Source of the DNA: Sulfitobacter sp043557345
Lineage (GTDB): Bacteria > Pseudomonadota > Alphaproteobacteria > Rhodobacterales > Rhodobacteraceae
DNA length: 64,000 nucleotides
Direction of reading: 5' to 3'
NCBI RefSeq assembly: GCF_043557345.1
Contig: NZ_JBIFFV010000008.1
Location: 124,001-188,000 of the forward strand
The first letter of the stretch is position 1. Each line of letters begins with the position of its first letter. The translations under genes were made by a program, and so were the position numbers. Shown here one piece after another: positions 15,507 to 24,593 of this stretch. The notes beneath the pieces were generated by a model. It saw only the letters and a list, made by a program, of their open reading frames with translations, was not told the origin of the DNA and searched no databases.

Positions 15507-16637
15507 GTGAAATCCGTATCTTTCCGGTGGGCGCGCCCCATCGCAGCGCTGGCGGCGGTGGCCGTCATCTCATCTTGTGGTTTGCCGCAGGTCGGGCCGA
15601 ACAAACGGCAAATTTACGCAGGCTCCGTTCAGCGCGAGGGCGATGCCTTTGTCGTCAGTGTGAATGACCGTGTGACCCGCGCCACCGCCGTGGCTCCGGC
15701 GCTCGGCTTTTCGGAAAGCTTCAAGAACGCGGGCCGGGTCGGTTCCGACACGATCCAGCCGGGCGACATCCTTGGCATCACGGTTTATGAGAATGTGGAC
15801 GATCCGCTTCTCGGCGTCGAAGGCGCGCCGGCCACCCTGCTGGAAGAGGTGCAGGTCGATGGCGCGGGCTTTATCTTCATCCCCTACGCGGGCCGCATTC
15901 GCGCTGCGGGCAACACGCCCGAGGCGATCCGCCGCATCATCACCAACAAGCTGGGCGAACAGACCCCCGACCCGCAGGTCGAAGTGCGTCGCGCCGCCGG
16001 TGACGGCTCGACCGTCTCGCTCATCGGCTCGATCGGGGCGCAGGGCGTCTACCCGATCGAGCGCCCGACCCGCACGCTGGCCGCCATGCTGGCCCGCGCA
16101 GGCGGTGTGACCATCATCCCCGAGATCGCACAGGTCACCGTGATCCGCGGCGGGCAACGCGGCAAGATTTGGTTCCAAGACCTCTATGACCACCCCGAAC
16201 TCGACATCGCCCTGCGCCCGGGCGACCGGATTTTGGTCGAGGAAGACACCCGCTCTTTCACCGCGCTTGGCGCCACTGGCGGTCAGGCCCGCGTGCCCTT
16301 TGAATCGCAAAACCTCTCGCTATTGGAAGGCATCGCGCAGGTCGGCGGCCTGAGCCCGGTCTCGGCCGACCCCACTGGCGTCTTCGTGTTCCGCAATGAG
16401 CCTGAGGAGGTCGCCGAACAGGTGCTGGGCCGCAGCGATCTGACCGGCGCGCAGCGGATGGTCTATGTCACCGACCTGACCAAACCCAACGGCATGTTCA
16501 TGGCCCGCGATTTCGTGATCCGCGACGGCGACACGATCTATGTGACCGAAGCCCCCTTCACCCAGTGGAGCAAGGTGATCTCGGCCATTACCGGCACGGC
16601 GGGTTCGGCGGATAGCATCACTTCGCTGACCGAATGA
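15507..16637 (+). CDS. Outer-membrane polysaccharide export lipoprotein (Wza/KpsD family)
   Basis: 376 residues. A lipoprotein signal with lipobox VISSC puts the lipidated cysteine at residue 24. A Poly_export domain follows at about 75-165 (IQPGDILGITVYENVDDPLL...GFIFIPYAGRIRAAG), then two SLBB-type segments: VSLIGSIGAQGVYPIERPTR from about 170, and FTALGATGGQARVPF from about 250. Such proteins form the outer-membrane channel for capsule or exopolysaccharide. It lies 113 bp after kpsS and ends 9 bp before the kpsC start; a terminator-like hairpin follows at 16680. The rest of a capsule locus (KpsE, KpsM, KpsT) is not in the window. Confidence 0.9.
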   Translation: MKSVSFRWARPIAALAAVAVISSCGLPQVGPNKRQIYAGSVQREGDAFVVSVNDRVTRATAVAPALGFSESFKNAGRVGSDTIQPGDILGITVYENVDDPLLGVEGAPATLLEEVQVDGAGFIFIPYAGRIRAAGNTPEAIRRIITNKLGEQTPDPQVEVRRAAGDGSTVSLIGSIGAQGVYPIERPTRTLAAMLARAGGVTIIPEIAQVTVIRGGQRGKIWFQDLYDHPELDIALRPGDRILVEEDTRSFTALGATGGQARVPFESQNLSLLEGIAQVGGLSPVSADPTGVFVFRNEPEEVAEQVLGRSDLTGAQRMVYVTDLTKPNGMFMARDFVIRDGDTIYVTEAPFTQWSKVISAITGTAGSADSITSLTE

Positions 16638-16646
16638 TCCACCCCG

Positions 16647-18671
16647 GTGGCATTCGAAGCTGACCCATACCAATACCCCGCCGCCGGTCCCGAAAGGAGC
16701 CGGCGGCTTTTCGTATATAACGGTGGTTTCCTGACGCAGCGCCGCCTGCGGCGCATCCTGCAGCTGTCGGGCCATTCCCTGCGCCTTGGCCTGCCCGGGC
16801 CGGACGATGCGGTGGCGGTCTGGGGCAACTCCCCCACCGCGCATCGCGGGCTGGCCGTGGCGGCCAAGCGCGGCGCGCCGGTGATCCGGGTTGAGGACGC
16901 ATGGCTGCGCTCGCTCCACCCCGGCCGCGCGGGCGAGCCGCCCTTGGGGCTTCTGATCGACAGCCGGGGGGCGCATTTCGACCCCGCCCAGCCCTCCGAC
17001 CTCGAAGACCTACTGACCCACCACCCGCTGGACGACACCGCCCTTCTGGACCGCGCCCGGGGTGGCATGGCGCAGATGGCCGAGGCGCATCTAACAAAAT
17101 ATGCAGGCTTTGACCCCGACACGCCTGCACCAGAGCCGGGCTATGTGGTGGTGATCGACCAGACCCGCGGCGATGCCTCGGTCACCGCCTCGGGCGCGGA
17201 TCGTGCGCGGTTTCTGGAAATGCTCGTTTTCGCACAAGAGGAACACCCCGGCGCGCGCGTCATCATCAAGAGCCACCCAGAGACGACACAGGGCTACCGC
17301 ACCGGGCATTACGGCCCCGAGGATACCAACGAGCGGATCACCCTGCTGACCGACCCCATCAGCCCATGGGCGCTGTTCGAAGGGGCGGTTGGCGTCTATA
17401 CCGTCTCCTCGCAAATGGGGTTCGAGGCGATCTTCGCAGGCCATCGGCCGCGCGTCTTCGGTCAGCCTTTCTACGCGGGCTGGGGGCTGACGGAGGATGA
17501 GTTCCCCGTGCAACGCCGCCAGCGCCGCCTCAGTCGCGCGCAGCTTTTCGCGGCGGCGATGATCCTTTATCCGACATGGTACGACCCCTATCGCGACCAG
17601 CTCGGCAGTTTCGAAACGGCCCTTACCGCCCTCGCCGCGCAGGCCCGCGCGTGGCGGGAGGATCATCGCGGCTGGGACGCATGGGGGATGCGCCTGTGGA
17701 AGCGCCGCCCGCTGCAACAATTCTTCGGAACGGCCACCCCCCTTCGCTTTCGCAAAGCCCCGGCTGAAGCCCCCAAACCGCCCCGCCGCGCCATGGTCTG
17801 GGCTAGCAAGGCCGAGGCCGCGCCCCACGGCGCGCTGCGGGTCGAGGACGGGTTTCTGCGCTCGCGCGGGCTGGGGGCCGAACTGGTCCCGCCCCTGTCG
17901 CTGGTCTGCGACGATCTGGGCATCTACTACGATCCCCAAGGGCCGAGCCGACTGGAAAAATGGATCGAGAAACGCGCCGAGTTGCGCCCCGATCAACTGG
18001 CCCGCGCCCGCGCGCTGATCGCGTCGCTGACCGGGGCGGGCCTCAGCAAATACAACCTCGGCGGGGCCGCGCCCGAGCTGCCGCCGGGGCGGCGCATCCT
18101 CGTCCCCGGACAGGTGGAAGACGACGCCTCCATCCTCACCGGCACGGGCGATCTGCGCAGCAACGCCGCCCTGCTGGCCGCCGCCCGCGCCGCAAACCCG
18201 GATGCCGTGATCCTCTACAAACCCCACCCCGATGTCGAAGCGGGCCTGCGCAAAGGGGCGACCGAGGCGGGCGATGCCGATCTGATCCTGCACCACGCTG
18301 ACCCGATGGCGCTTCTCAGCCATGTCGACGCGGTTTGGACGATGACCTCCCTCTTGGGGTTCGAAGCGCTTTTGCGCCGGGTGCCGGTGGTGACCTTGGG
18401 CGCGCCCTTCTACGCGGGCTGGGGGCTGACCGAGGACCGGGGCGCTGTCCCGCCCCGCCGCCGCGCGACACCGACGCTTGAAGGGCTCGTCCATGCCGCG
18501 CTCATCGATTACCCGCGCTACCGCGACCCGGTCAGCGGCTTGCCCTGTCCTGTCGAAGTGGTGGTCGAACGGCTGGCCACGGGCCGCCTGCCCTGCGCGG
18601 GGTTGGGCAACCGAATGCTATCGAAGCTCCAAGGGGTCTTTGCCAGCCAGAGCCACCTCTGGCGGCGATAG
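16647..18671 (+). CDS. kpsC: Capsule polysaccharide Kdo-transferase, KpsC family
   Basis: 674 residues made of two homologous glycosyltransferase modules (about 20-330 and 360-674). Each has a VEDAWLRS/VEDGFLRS motif, a KSHPE/KPHPD motif and a YAGWGLTED motif, the hallmark of KpsC, which adds alternating beta-linked Kdo residues to the capsule lipid anchor. The start used is GTG 16647; no strong ribosome-binding site is visible. Homology is firm only from RRLFVYNGGFLT (about residue 19), and a terminator-like hairpin covers codons 12-22, so the true start is uncertain. The stop lies 3 bp before the convergent ribD stop. Confidence 0.9.
   Translation: MAFEADPYQYPAAGPERSRRLFVYNGGFLTQRRLRRILQLSGHSLRLGLPGPDDAVAVWGNSPTAHRGLAVAAKRGAPVIRVEDAWLRSLHPGRAGEPPLGLLIDSRGAHFDPAQPSDLEDLLTHHPLDDTALLDRARGGMAQMAEAHLTKYAGFDPDTPAPEPGYVVVIDQTRGDASVTASGADRARFLEMLVFAQEEHPGARVIIKSHPETTQGYRTGHYGPEDTNERITLLTDPISPWALFEGAVGVYTVSSQMGFEAIFAGHRPRVFGQPFYAGWGLTEDEFPVQRRQRRLSRAQLFAAAMILYPTWYDPYRDQLGSFETALTALAAQARAWREDHRGWDAWGMRLWKRRPLQQFFGTATPLRFRKAPAEAPKPPRRAMVWASKAEAAPHGALRVEDGFLRSRGLGAELVPPLSLVCDDLGIYYDPQGPSRLEKWIEKRAELRPDQLARARALIASLTGAGLSKYNLGGAAPELPPGRRILVPGQVEDDASILTGTGDLRSNAALLAAARAANPDAVILYKPHPDVEAGLRKGATEAGDADLILHHADPMALLSHVDAVWTMTSLLGFEALLRRVPVVTLGAPFYAGWGLTEDRGAVPPRRRATPTLEGLVHAALIDYPRYRDPVSGLPCPVEVVVERLATGRLPCAGLGNRMLSKLQGVFASQSHLWRR
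16680..16711 (+). terminator. Terminator-like hairpin at the kpsC 5' end
   Basis: GCCGCCGG (16680-16687) and CCGGCGGC (16700-16707) form a perfect 8-bp stem with a 12-base loop, followed by TTTT (16708-16711). It looks like a Rho-independent terminator for the export lipoprotein gene ending at 16637, yet lies within the first codons of kpsC. Confidence 0.5.
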
Positions 18672-18674
18672 CAC

Positions 18675-19787
18675 CTAACCGGCTGCGTTGCGCCGCCAGA
18701 CGTGCAGCAGGTCCGGCCCGATCTGCTGGCTGGATTGCAGCACGAAGCGCGGCGCCTCGGCCAGCCGCGACAGGCCAAGCGCCCCAATGCCGGGCAGACC
18801 TTCGGCCCCGATCACCAGCCCGGCGGTGAACCCCACCAGCCGGTCAACCAAATCCGCCTCGATGAGCGAAGCAGCCAAGGCGCTGCCGCCCTCGCAGAAA
18901 ATCCGTGTGAGACCATGCGCCGCCAATTGCCGCATCACATCCTGCGGGTCCAACTGCGCCCCGCGTGCGCCACAGGGCAGCAGCGTCGCCCCAAGATCGG
19001 CCCAGGCTTTGACCAAAGCCGGATCGGCATCCGCGCCGTGGCAGAGGATCAAGGGCACCTCAGCCGCCGTGCGCGCCAGTTGCCCCATCAACGGCAGGTC
19101 GAGCCTGCGGGAGACGACGACGCGCGCCGGTTGCTGGGCAAGCCCGAGACCACGCACCGTCAGGCTCGGGTCATCCTTGCGCGCAGTGCCCGCCCCGACC
19201 ATCACCGCGTCGTGACGGCTGCGCATGGCATGGGTCAGCCGCCGCGCGGGGGCGTCGGTGATCCATTGGCTTTCGCCCGTGCCGGTGGCGATGCGCCCGT
19301 CAAAGGAATTGGCCAGCTTCAGCGTCAGCATCGGGCGGCCCAGATCGGTGCGGCAGAAGAAACCGGCGTTATCCGCGCGGGCCGTGTCTTCGTGCAGACC
19401 GACCGAGACGTCGATCCCGGCAGCGCGCAACATCGCGATGCCGCGCCCGTTGACCCGCGCGTCGTCATCCTGCGTCGCGATCACTACGCGGGCCACGCCT
19501 GCGTCGATCAGCGCCTGCGCACAGGGCGGCGTTTTGCCGTGGTGGGCACAGGGCTCGAGCGTGACATAGACCGTCGCCCCCCGCGCCGCCGCGCCCGCCT
19601 GCGCCAGCGCCTGCGGCTCGGCATGGGGGCGCCCGCCCGGCTGGGTCCAACCGCGCCCGACGATCCGCGTGTCTTGCACGATGACGCAGCCCACCGCCGG
19701 GTTGGGCCAGACGTTGCCCTGCCCGCGCCGCCCCAAGGACAGCGCCAGCGCCATATACCGCGCGTCGCTCACCCTCTTGCCGGTCAC
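18675..19787 (-). CDS. ribD: Bifunctional diaminohydroxyphosphoribosylaminopyrimidine deaminase / reductase
   Basis: 370 residues performing the second and third committed steps of riboflavin synthesis. The deaminase domain (about 1-145) has the zinc site HAEPQAL (about 55-61) and PCAHHGKTPPC (about 79-89). The reductase domain (about 150-365) has DGRIATGTGESQWIT and the FCEGGSALAASLIEADLVD stretch for NADPH and substrate. Its start overlaps the nrdR stop by 4 bp (19784-19787), so nrdR-ribD is an operon. The stop faces kpsC. In related genomes ribD, ribE, ribB and ribH often run together; here the capsule genes lie between ribD and ribE. Confidence 0.96.
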   Translation of the reverse strand: MTGKRVSDARYMALALSLGRRGQGNVWPNPAVGCVIVQDTRIVGRGWTQPGGRPHAEPQALAQAGAAARGATVYVTLEPCAHHGKTPPCAQALIDAGVARVVIATQDDDARVNGRGIAMLRAAGIDVSVGLHEDTARADNAGFFCRTDLGRPMLTLKLANSFDGRIATGTGESQWITDAPARRLTHAMRSRHDAVMVGAGTARKDDPSLTVRGLGLAQQPARVVVSRRLDLPLMGQLARTAAEVPLILCHGADADPALVKAWADLGATLLPCGARGAQLDPQDVMRQLAAHGLTRIFCEGGSALAASLIEADLVDRLVGFTAGLVIGAEGLPGIGALGLSRLAEAPRFVLQSSQQIGPDLLHVWRRNAAG

Positions 19788-20251
19788 TCTTCCGGCAGAG
19801 CGTCGGGCCGCAGTTCCTGAACGAATTTGTCGAAATCGTCCGCGGCTTGGAAGTTCTTGTAAACAGAGGCGAAACGCACATAGGCCACGGTGTCGATCCG
19901 GGCCAGCGCCTCCATCACGATCTCACCGATATGTTTCGAGCTGATGTCGGTCTCGCCCATGCTTTCCAACCGGCGCACGATGCCCGAGATCATCTGATCA
20001 ATACGTTCGGGATCAATGGGGCGTTTCTGCATGGAGATGCGGATTGAGCGTTCCAGCTTATCCCGGTCAAAATCCTCGCGTTTGCCAGAGGTTTTGATCA
20101 CCACAAGATCGCGCAGTTGCACCCGTTCATAGGTGGTGAAGCGGCCCCCGCAAGCTGGGCAGAACCGTCTGCGCCGGATCGAGACGTGATCCTCGGCCGG
20201 GCGGCTGTCTTTCACTTGGGTGTCGATATTTCCGCAAAACGGGCAGCGCAT
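19784..20251 (-). CDS. nrdR: Transcriptional repressor NrdR
   Basis: 155 residues: an N-terminal zinc ribbon with CPFCG (3-7) and CPACG (about 32-36), then an ATP-cone (about 49-140, beginning VVIKTSGKREDFDRDKL). NrdR senses ATP/dATP and represses ribonucleotide reductase genes by binding paired NrdR boxes. Length and motifs are canonical. It is the first gene of nrdR-ribD and is divergent from the SDR gene across a 186-bp gap, in which I see no clear NrdR box. Confidence 0.97.
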   Translation of the reverse strand: MRCPFCGNIDTQVKDSRPAEDHVSIRRRRFCPACGGRFTTYERVQLRDLVVIKTSGKREDFDRDKLERSIRISMQKRPIDPERIDQMISGIVRRLESMGETDISSKHIGEIVMEALARIDTVAYVRFASVYKNFQAADDFDKFVQELRPDALPEE

Positions 20252-20437
20252 GGGCCGTCCCCCTCTTCATCCTGCCTCACTTGTGGGGCGCGCGGCCCTC
20301 TTGTCAAAACTTATAGGGGAGCCGCGAGGTTTTGGGTAGAGAAGATTTCCACAGCTATATCTTGCGTTCAAATATGTGTCATGGACCCAACGCCATGCCC
20401 CCGCGTTGGTCAGCGAAGGCTATAAACGGAGCATATC

Positions 20438-21109
20438 ATGACCAAGACACTTTTCCTGACCGGCGCCTCCAGCGGGATCGGCGCGGCCACCGCCCGCGCG
20501 GCGGCGAAAGCAGGCTGGAACATCGGCCTCTTTGCCCGCAGCGAAGAGAAACTGCACGCCCTCGCCGATGAGATTGGCGATCAGGCGCTGGTATTGGTGG
20601 GCGACGCCACCGATTACGATGCGCAGAGGCAGGCAATCGACAAGCTCGCCGATCACTTTGGCGGGGTCGACGCGGCCTTTGCCAATGCCGGGCGCGGCAC
20701 CAGCCCGGCGGGGACCGAGAATGGGGACCCGCAGGATTGGAAGGCGATGGTCGATCTCAATATCATGGGCGCGCTCTATACCGCCCATGCCGCAATGCCA
20801 CATCTGCGCAAAACGACCGGCCAATATGTTGTGACCGGCTCTGCTGCCGGGCGGCGCCATATCCAAGGCTCGATTTATAGCGCGACCAAATGGTTCATCC
20901 ACGGTTTCGCGGGCAATCTGGCGGATGAGATGGCCGAATGGGGTGGCCGCTGCATGGTGGTCTCGCCCGGCATGGTCGACACCGCCTTTTTCGACGAGGC
21001 CAAACCCGACAAGCTGCAACCCGAGGACGTGGCGAATGCGGTGATGCATGCGCTTGATGCGCCTGCGCGGGCGGCGGTGCGTGAAATCTATCTGATGCCA
21101 ACGGGCTGA
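20438..21109 (+). CDS. Short-chain dehydrogenase/reductase
   Basis: 223 residues, classical SDR. The cofactor motif TGASSGIG is at 8-15, the NAG motif in FANAGRG at about 82-88 and the catalytic YSATK at about 148-152, preceded by an active-site serine in TGSAAG. An acidic loop after the second strand is lacking and Arg33 follows it, suggesting NADP(H). Overall it resembles the YdfG/serine-type SDRs, but the substrate is not determinable. Single gene between divergent nrdR and convergent yjbQ. Confidence 0.9.
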   Translation: MTKTLFLTGASSGIGAATARAAAKAGWNIGLFARSEEKLHALADEIGDQALVLVGDATDYDAQRQAIDKLADHFGGVDAAFANAGRGTSPAGTENGDPQDWKAMVDLNIMGALYTAHAAMPHLRKTTGQYVVTGSAAGRRHIQGSIYSATKWFIHGFAGNLADEMAEWGGRCMVVSPGMVDTAFFDEAKPDKLQPEDVANAVMHALDAPARAAVREIYLMPTG

Positions 21110-21127
21110 GCCCTGCCCACTCGCGCG

Positions 21128-21544
21128 TCAGTCGGGCCGGAAATGCGCCGCGATGCGCCGCTGATGCGGGGCGTCGCGATGCTCGAACAGGTAGATGCCC
21201 TGCCATGTCCCCAACATCATCCGCCCCTGCGCGACGGGGATACTAAGGCTCACCGGCAGAACCGAGGCTTTGATATGCGCAGGCATATCATCCGGCCCTT
21301 CTATCAGATGCGTGAGATAGCGCATCTGCGGCGCATCGGCAGGTGGCACCAACCGGGCGAAATAGGCCAGAAGGTCGCGCTGCACATCTGGGTCGGCGTT
21401 CTCTTGGATCAACAGGGAGGCCGAGGTGTGCTGCACCAAGAGCGTCAACAGCCCGTCCCCCTGCCCCGTAATCCAGCGGGCCACGTCATCCGTGAACTCG
21501 TAGAGCGCCTGACCCCGGGTTTGAATGGTAAAAACTGTCTGCAT
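21128..21544 (-). CDS. yjbQ: YjbQ family protein (UPF0047)
   Basis: 138 residues. Signature HTSASLLIQENADPDVQRDL (about 39-58) with the conserved histidine/serine pair, and GTWQGIYLFEHRD near the C-terminus (about 112-124). The family forms trimers around a metal site and has weak thiamine-phosphate synthase activity in E. coli when overproduced; the true role is unclear. ATG 21544 is used because the upstream neighbour's stop lies one base away (21546-21548); the open frame into that gene is spurious. Confidence 0.93.
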   Translation of the reverse strand: MQTVFTIQTRGQALYEFTDDVARWITGQGDGLLTLLVQHTSASLLIQENADPDVQRDLLAYFARLVPPADAPQMRYLTHLIEGPDDMPAHIKASVLPVSLSIPVAQGRMMLGTWQGIYLFEHRDAPHQRRIAAHFRPD

Positions 21545-21545
21545 C

Positions 21546-22025
21546 TCAACAGGCTCCCCAACGCTGCGCGTCGGCGTCCCAGCACTGCCCTGCCGCCTCT
21601 TTCGCATCGCTTATCGCGAATAGACCCAGTTCCGTCGAACCGCTGTCGCAGGAAAGCGTGGCGATCTCGCGCCCGTTCTTGCGCACCGTTACGCCGCCGT
21701 CGCTGATCTGATCGAGTTTGTCGAAAGAACCGTACACCTCATAGGAAAAGGCACCATTTTGGAAGATCGTGCTCTCCCAAATGGCGCGACCTATACCCGG
21801 CCAAGGCTGATGCGCGACCTCCGTGATCGGGGAGCTCAAGGTCAGAGCGGGCGCGTCAGGCGGGCCGAAGCGGTAGATCACCTCTTCCCCGTCGAGACAG
21901 ACTTCCAACTGCTTTGCCCCTTGGTCAATCGTACAGGTCAGAACGGTAGCGCTGCGCTGATGGCAATGGGCATGGGCTGGGCTGGTGCCGAGGGTCAGAA
22001 ACAGGCTGGCGAGCATAAAACGCAT
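21546..22025 (-). CDS. Secreted hypothetical protein
   Basis: 159 residues with a signal peptide (MRFMLASLFLTLGTSPAHAH, cleavage after about residue 19). The mature part has five cysteines (CHQRS, LTCTI, VCLDG, LSCDS, QCWDA) plus a final Cys, suggesting disulphides in the periplasm. No family recognised. It ends one base before yjbQ, which suggests co-transcription. ATG 22025 was chosen because the signal sequence begins there. A second secreted gene lies just upstream on the same strand. Confidence 0.75.
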   Translation of the reverse strand: MRFMLASLFLTLGTSPAHAHCHQRSATVLTCTIDQGAKQLEVCLDGEEVIYRFGPPDAPALTLSSPITEVAHQPWPGIGRAIWESTIFQNGAFSYEVYGSFDKLDQISDGGVTVRKNGREIATLSCDSGSTELGLFAISDAKEAAGQCWDADAQRWGAC

Positions 22026-22095
22026 GAAATCAATCCGTTGCAAGAATACGCGCAGGATAGGCTCGCCGCTGTCTGAAAACAACGGCTTGCGTGGT

Positions 22096-22506
22096 TCAGA
22101 AATCCCGCAACTCAATTATGCGATCCAGACAGAACTGCCGGGCATGGTGGCTGGGCAGGTTCTCTCCCGCGCGGTTGATGGTGACGGAATAGGACTTCCC
22201 CATGTCACCGCTCACCCGGTCAGGGTTGGTGCTGAAGACGACGCCGGTACGGCCCACGCCGCTCACCGACGGGCCGCGCGGGGTTTTGACATAAAGCCGC
22301 TCCCCTCGCGGGAGGCCCAGCACGTCCTGCGCAAACTCCGCCGCGGCGCACCAGATGTGACGCGCGCCCGCGCCGTGGTCTTCGATCACCTCGAACTCCT
22401 GTGCGGTGAGGGGCATGACGATCAACCAATTTTCGGCCCGGTAAGCCTGCGCAGCGGCCTGCAGCGGCAGCGTAAGGCAAAGAAGCGTGAGGACAGTTTT
22501 GCGCAT
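22096..22506 (-). CDS. Secreted hypothetical protein
   Basis: 136 residues starting MRKTVLTLLCLTLPLQAAAQ, a clear signal peptide with cleavage near residue 19. The mature domain contains HIWCAAAEFAQDVLGL and HARQFCLDRIIEL, with two cysteines likely paired. No family recognised. ATG 22506 sits 7 bases after AAGAAGGA, better spaced than the adjacent ATG at 22509. It is the first of three same-strand genes ending with yjbQ, and it lies just beyond the rpoD terminator. Confidence 0.78.
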   Translation of the reverse strand: MRKTVLTLLCLTLPLQAAAQAYRAENWLIVMPLTAQEFEVIEDHGAGARHIWCAAAEFAQDVLGLPRGERLYVKTPRGPSVSGVGRTGVVFSTNPDRVSGDMGKSYSVTINRAGENLPSHHARQFCLDRIIELRDF

Positions 22507-22580
22507 CATGGGATCCTTCTTGGGATACCCCCTTGATGTAAGCGGCGCGGGCGGCAGGTCAAAGACCTGCCCCACAAAAG

Positions 22581-22607
22581 AAAACGCGGCCACCGGGGCC
22601 GCGTTTT
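22581..22607 (-). terminator. Intrinsic terminator of rpoD
   Basis: AAAACGCGGCC (22581-22591) and GGCCGCGTTTT (22597-22607) form an 11-bp stem with a 5-base loop just after the rpoD stop on the minus strand. The T-rich arm and following CTTTTG provide the U-tract. The symmetry would also allow termination from the other side. Confidence 0.85.
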
Positions 22608-22610
22608 GAC

Positions 22611-24593
22611 TTATTGATCAAGGAAGCTGCGCAGCTTGCGCGAGCGGCTCGGATGTTTGAGCTTGCGCAGCGCCTTGGCTTCGATCTGGCGAATACGTTC
22701 GCGGGTCACGCTGAACTGCTGGCCGACCTCTTCGAGCGTGTGGTCGGTGTTCATGCCGATGCCGAAACGCATCCGCAGAACCCGTTCCTCGCGGGGCGTG
22801 AGCGAGGACAGCACCCGCGTCGTGGTCTCCTTGAGGTTTTCCTGAATGGCGCTGTCGAGCGGCAGCACGGCATTCTTGTCCTCGATGAAATCGCCCAGCT
22901 GGCTGTCTTCCTCGTCGCCGATGGGCGTCTCAAGGCTGATCGGCTCCTTGGCGATCTTCATTACCTTGCGGACCTTTTCGAGCGGCATTTGCAGCTTCTC
23001 GGCCAGTTCCTCGGGCGTCGGCTCGCGGCCGATCTCGTGCAGCATCTGGCGGCCGGTGCGCACCAGCTTGTTGATCGTCTCGATCATATGCACCGGAATG
23101 CGGATGGTGCGCGCTTGGTCAGCAATCGAGCGGGTGATCGCCTGACGGATCCACCATGTCGCGTAGGTGCTGAACTTATAGCCGCGGCGATACTCGAACT
23201 TGTCGACGGCCTTCATCAGGCCAATGTTGCCTTCCTGAATGAGATCAAGGAATTGCAGCCCGCGGTTCGTGTATTTCTTGGCGATGGAGATCACGAGGCG
23301 CAGGTTCGCCTCGACCATTTCCTTCTTGGCCTGACGCGCTTCCTTTTCGCCCTTCTGGACCTGCTGCACGATGCGGCGGAATTCCGAGATATCCAGACCG
23401 ACATATTGGCCAACCTGCGCCATGTCGGCGCGCAGTTCCTCGACCTTGTCCGACGAGCGTTCAATGAACATCTGCCAACCGCGGCCCGATTTCTCGGCCA
23501 TCCGCTCCATCCAGTTCGGATCAAGCTCGTAGCCGCGATAGTTGTCGACGAATTCCTTGCGGTTGATGCGCGCTTGGTCGGCGAGCTTCACCATGGCGCT
23601 GTCGATCTGCATGATGCGGCGGTTGATGCCGTAAAGCTGGTCGATCAGTGCTTCGATACGGTTGTTGTGCAGGTGCAGGTCGTTCACCAAAAGCACGATT
23701 TCCGACCGCAGCTTTTGATAGGTCTCTTCCTGCTCTTTGGTGAAAGAGCCGTCTTCGTTCAGCGTGGCTGAGATGCGGCTGTCCTGCATTGCGCTGAGCT
23801 TTTCATAGTCATCCGCGATGATGTCGAGCGCTTCCAGAACCTGCGGTTTCAGCGCCGCCTCCATGGCCGCAAGGCTCATGTTGGCCTGTTCGTCCTCGTC
23901 ATCGTCGTCGTCCGACGAGATCGGATTGCCATCGGCGTCATATTCGGGTTTGGAGTCCTCGCTCTTGGCCTCCCCCCCGGCGGTGGGGGCCACGACCGGA
24001 GAAGTTTCCTCCTCATCGCCCATCTGCGTGCCAAAGGTCGCTTCAAGGTCAATGACATCGCGCAGCAGAATGTCTTCAGAAAGAAGTTCGTCGCGCCAGA
24101 TGGTGATCGCTTGGAAGGTAAGCGGGCTTTCGCAAAGCCCGGCGATCATCGTGTTGCGGCCAGCTTCGATCCGCTTGGCAATGGCGATCTCGCCCTCGCG
24201 GCTGAGCAGTTCGACACTGCCCATCTCGCGCAGGTACATGCGCACCGGGTCATCGGTGCGGTCGAGCTTCTCGGAGGTGCCCGAAGACAACGCCACGTCG
24301 CGGTTGGACTCAGTGGTCGCAACCTCGGTCGAGCCTTTGTTCTCTTCCTCTTCGGCTTCCTCGTCTTCGATGATGTTGATGCCCATTTCCGAGAGCATCG
24401 ACATCACGTCTTCGATCTGTTCCGAGCTGACCTGATCGGGCGGCAGCACCGTGTTGAGCTGATCATAGGTGATATAGCCCTTCTCACGGGCCTCACCGAT
24501 CATCTTCTTGACGGCGGCTTGGCTCATGTCGAGCGAGTGGCCAGCCTCTGAATCGTTGCTCTTTGCGTCGTCATTCGTATCTTTGGCAGCCAT
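22611..24593 (-). CDS. rpoD: Primary sigma factor RpoD (sigma-70)
   Basis: 660 residues; directs RNA polymerase to housekeeping promoters. Region 1.1 lies at about 20-90, followed by an acidic non-conserved region (runs of Asp/Glu near residue 235). Region 2 has KFSTYATWWIRQAI, region 3 follows, and region 4 has SVTRERIRQIEAKALRKL near the C-terminus. Start ATG 24593 follows GGAGG with an 8-base gap; 11 upstream codons are open but unlikely. It follows dnaG on the same strand after 135 bp, the common dnaG-rpoD arrangement, and ends in a strong terminator. Confidence 0.97.
   Translation of the reverse strand: MAAKDTNDDAKSNDSEAGHSLDMSQAAVKKMIGEAREKGYITYDQLNTVLPPDQVSSEQIEDVMSMLSEMGINIIEDEEAEEEENKGSTEVATTESNRDVALSSGTSEKLDRTDDPVRMYLREMGSVELLSREGEIAIAKRIEAGRNTMIAGLCESPLTFQAITIWRDELLSEDILLRDVIDLEATFGTQMGDEEETSPVVAPTAGGEAKSEDSKPEYDADGNPISSDDDDDEDEQANMSLAAMEAALKPQVLEALDIIADDYEKLSAMQDSRISATLNEDGSFTKEQEETYQKLRSEIVLLVNDLHLHNNRIEALIDQLYGINRRIMQIDSAMVKLADQARINRKEFVDNYRGYELDPNWMERMAEKSGRGWQMFIERSSDKVEELRADMAQVGQYVGLDISEFRRIVQQVQKGEKEARQAKKEMVEANLRLVISIAKKYTNRGLQFLDLIQEGNIGLMKAVDKFEYRRGYKFSTYATWWIRQAITRSIADQARTIRIPVHMIETINKLVRTGRQMLHEIGREPTPEELAEKLQMPLEKVRKVMKIAKEPISLETPIGDEEDSQLGDFIEDKNAVLPLDSAIQENLKETTTRVLSSLTPREERVLRMRFGIGMNTDHTLEEVGQQFSVTRERIRQIEAKALRKLKHPSRSRKLRSFLDQ

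Noticed and set aside
20252..20437. NrdR box in the nrdR-SDR gap
   Set aside because: No pair of NrdR-like 16-mers could be found by eye.
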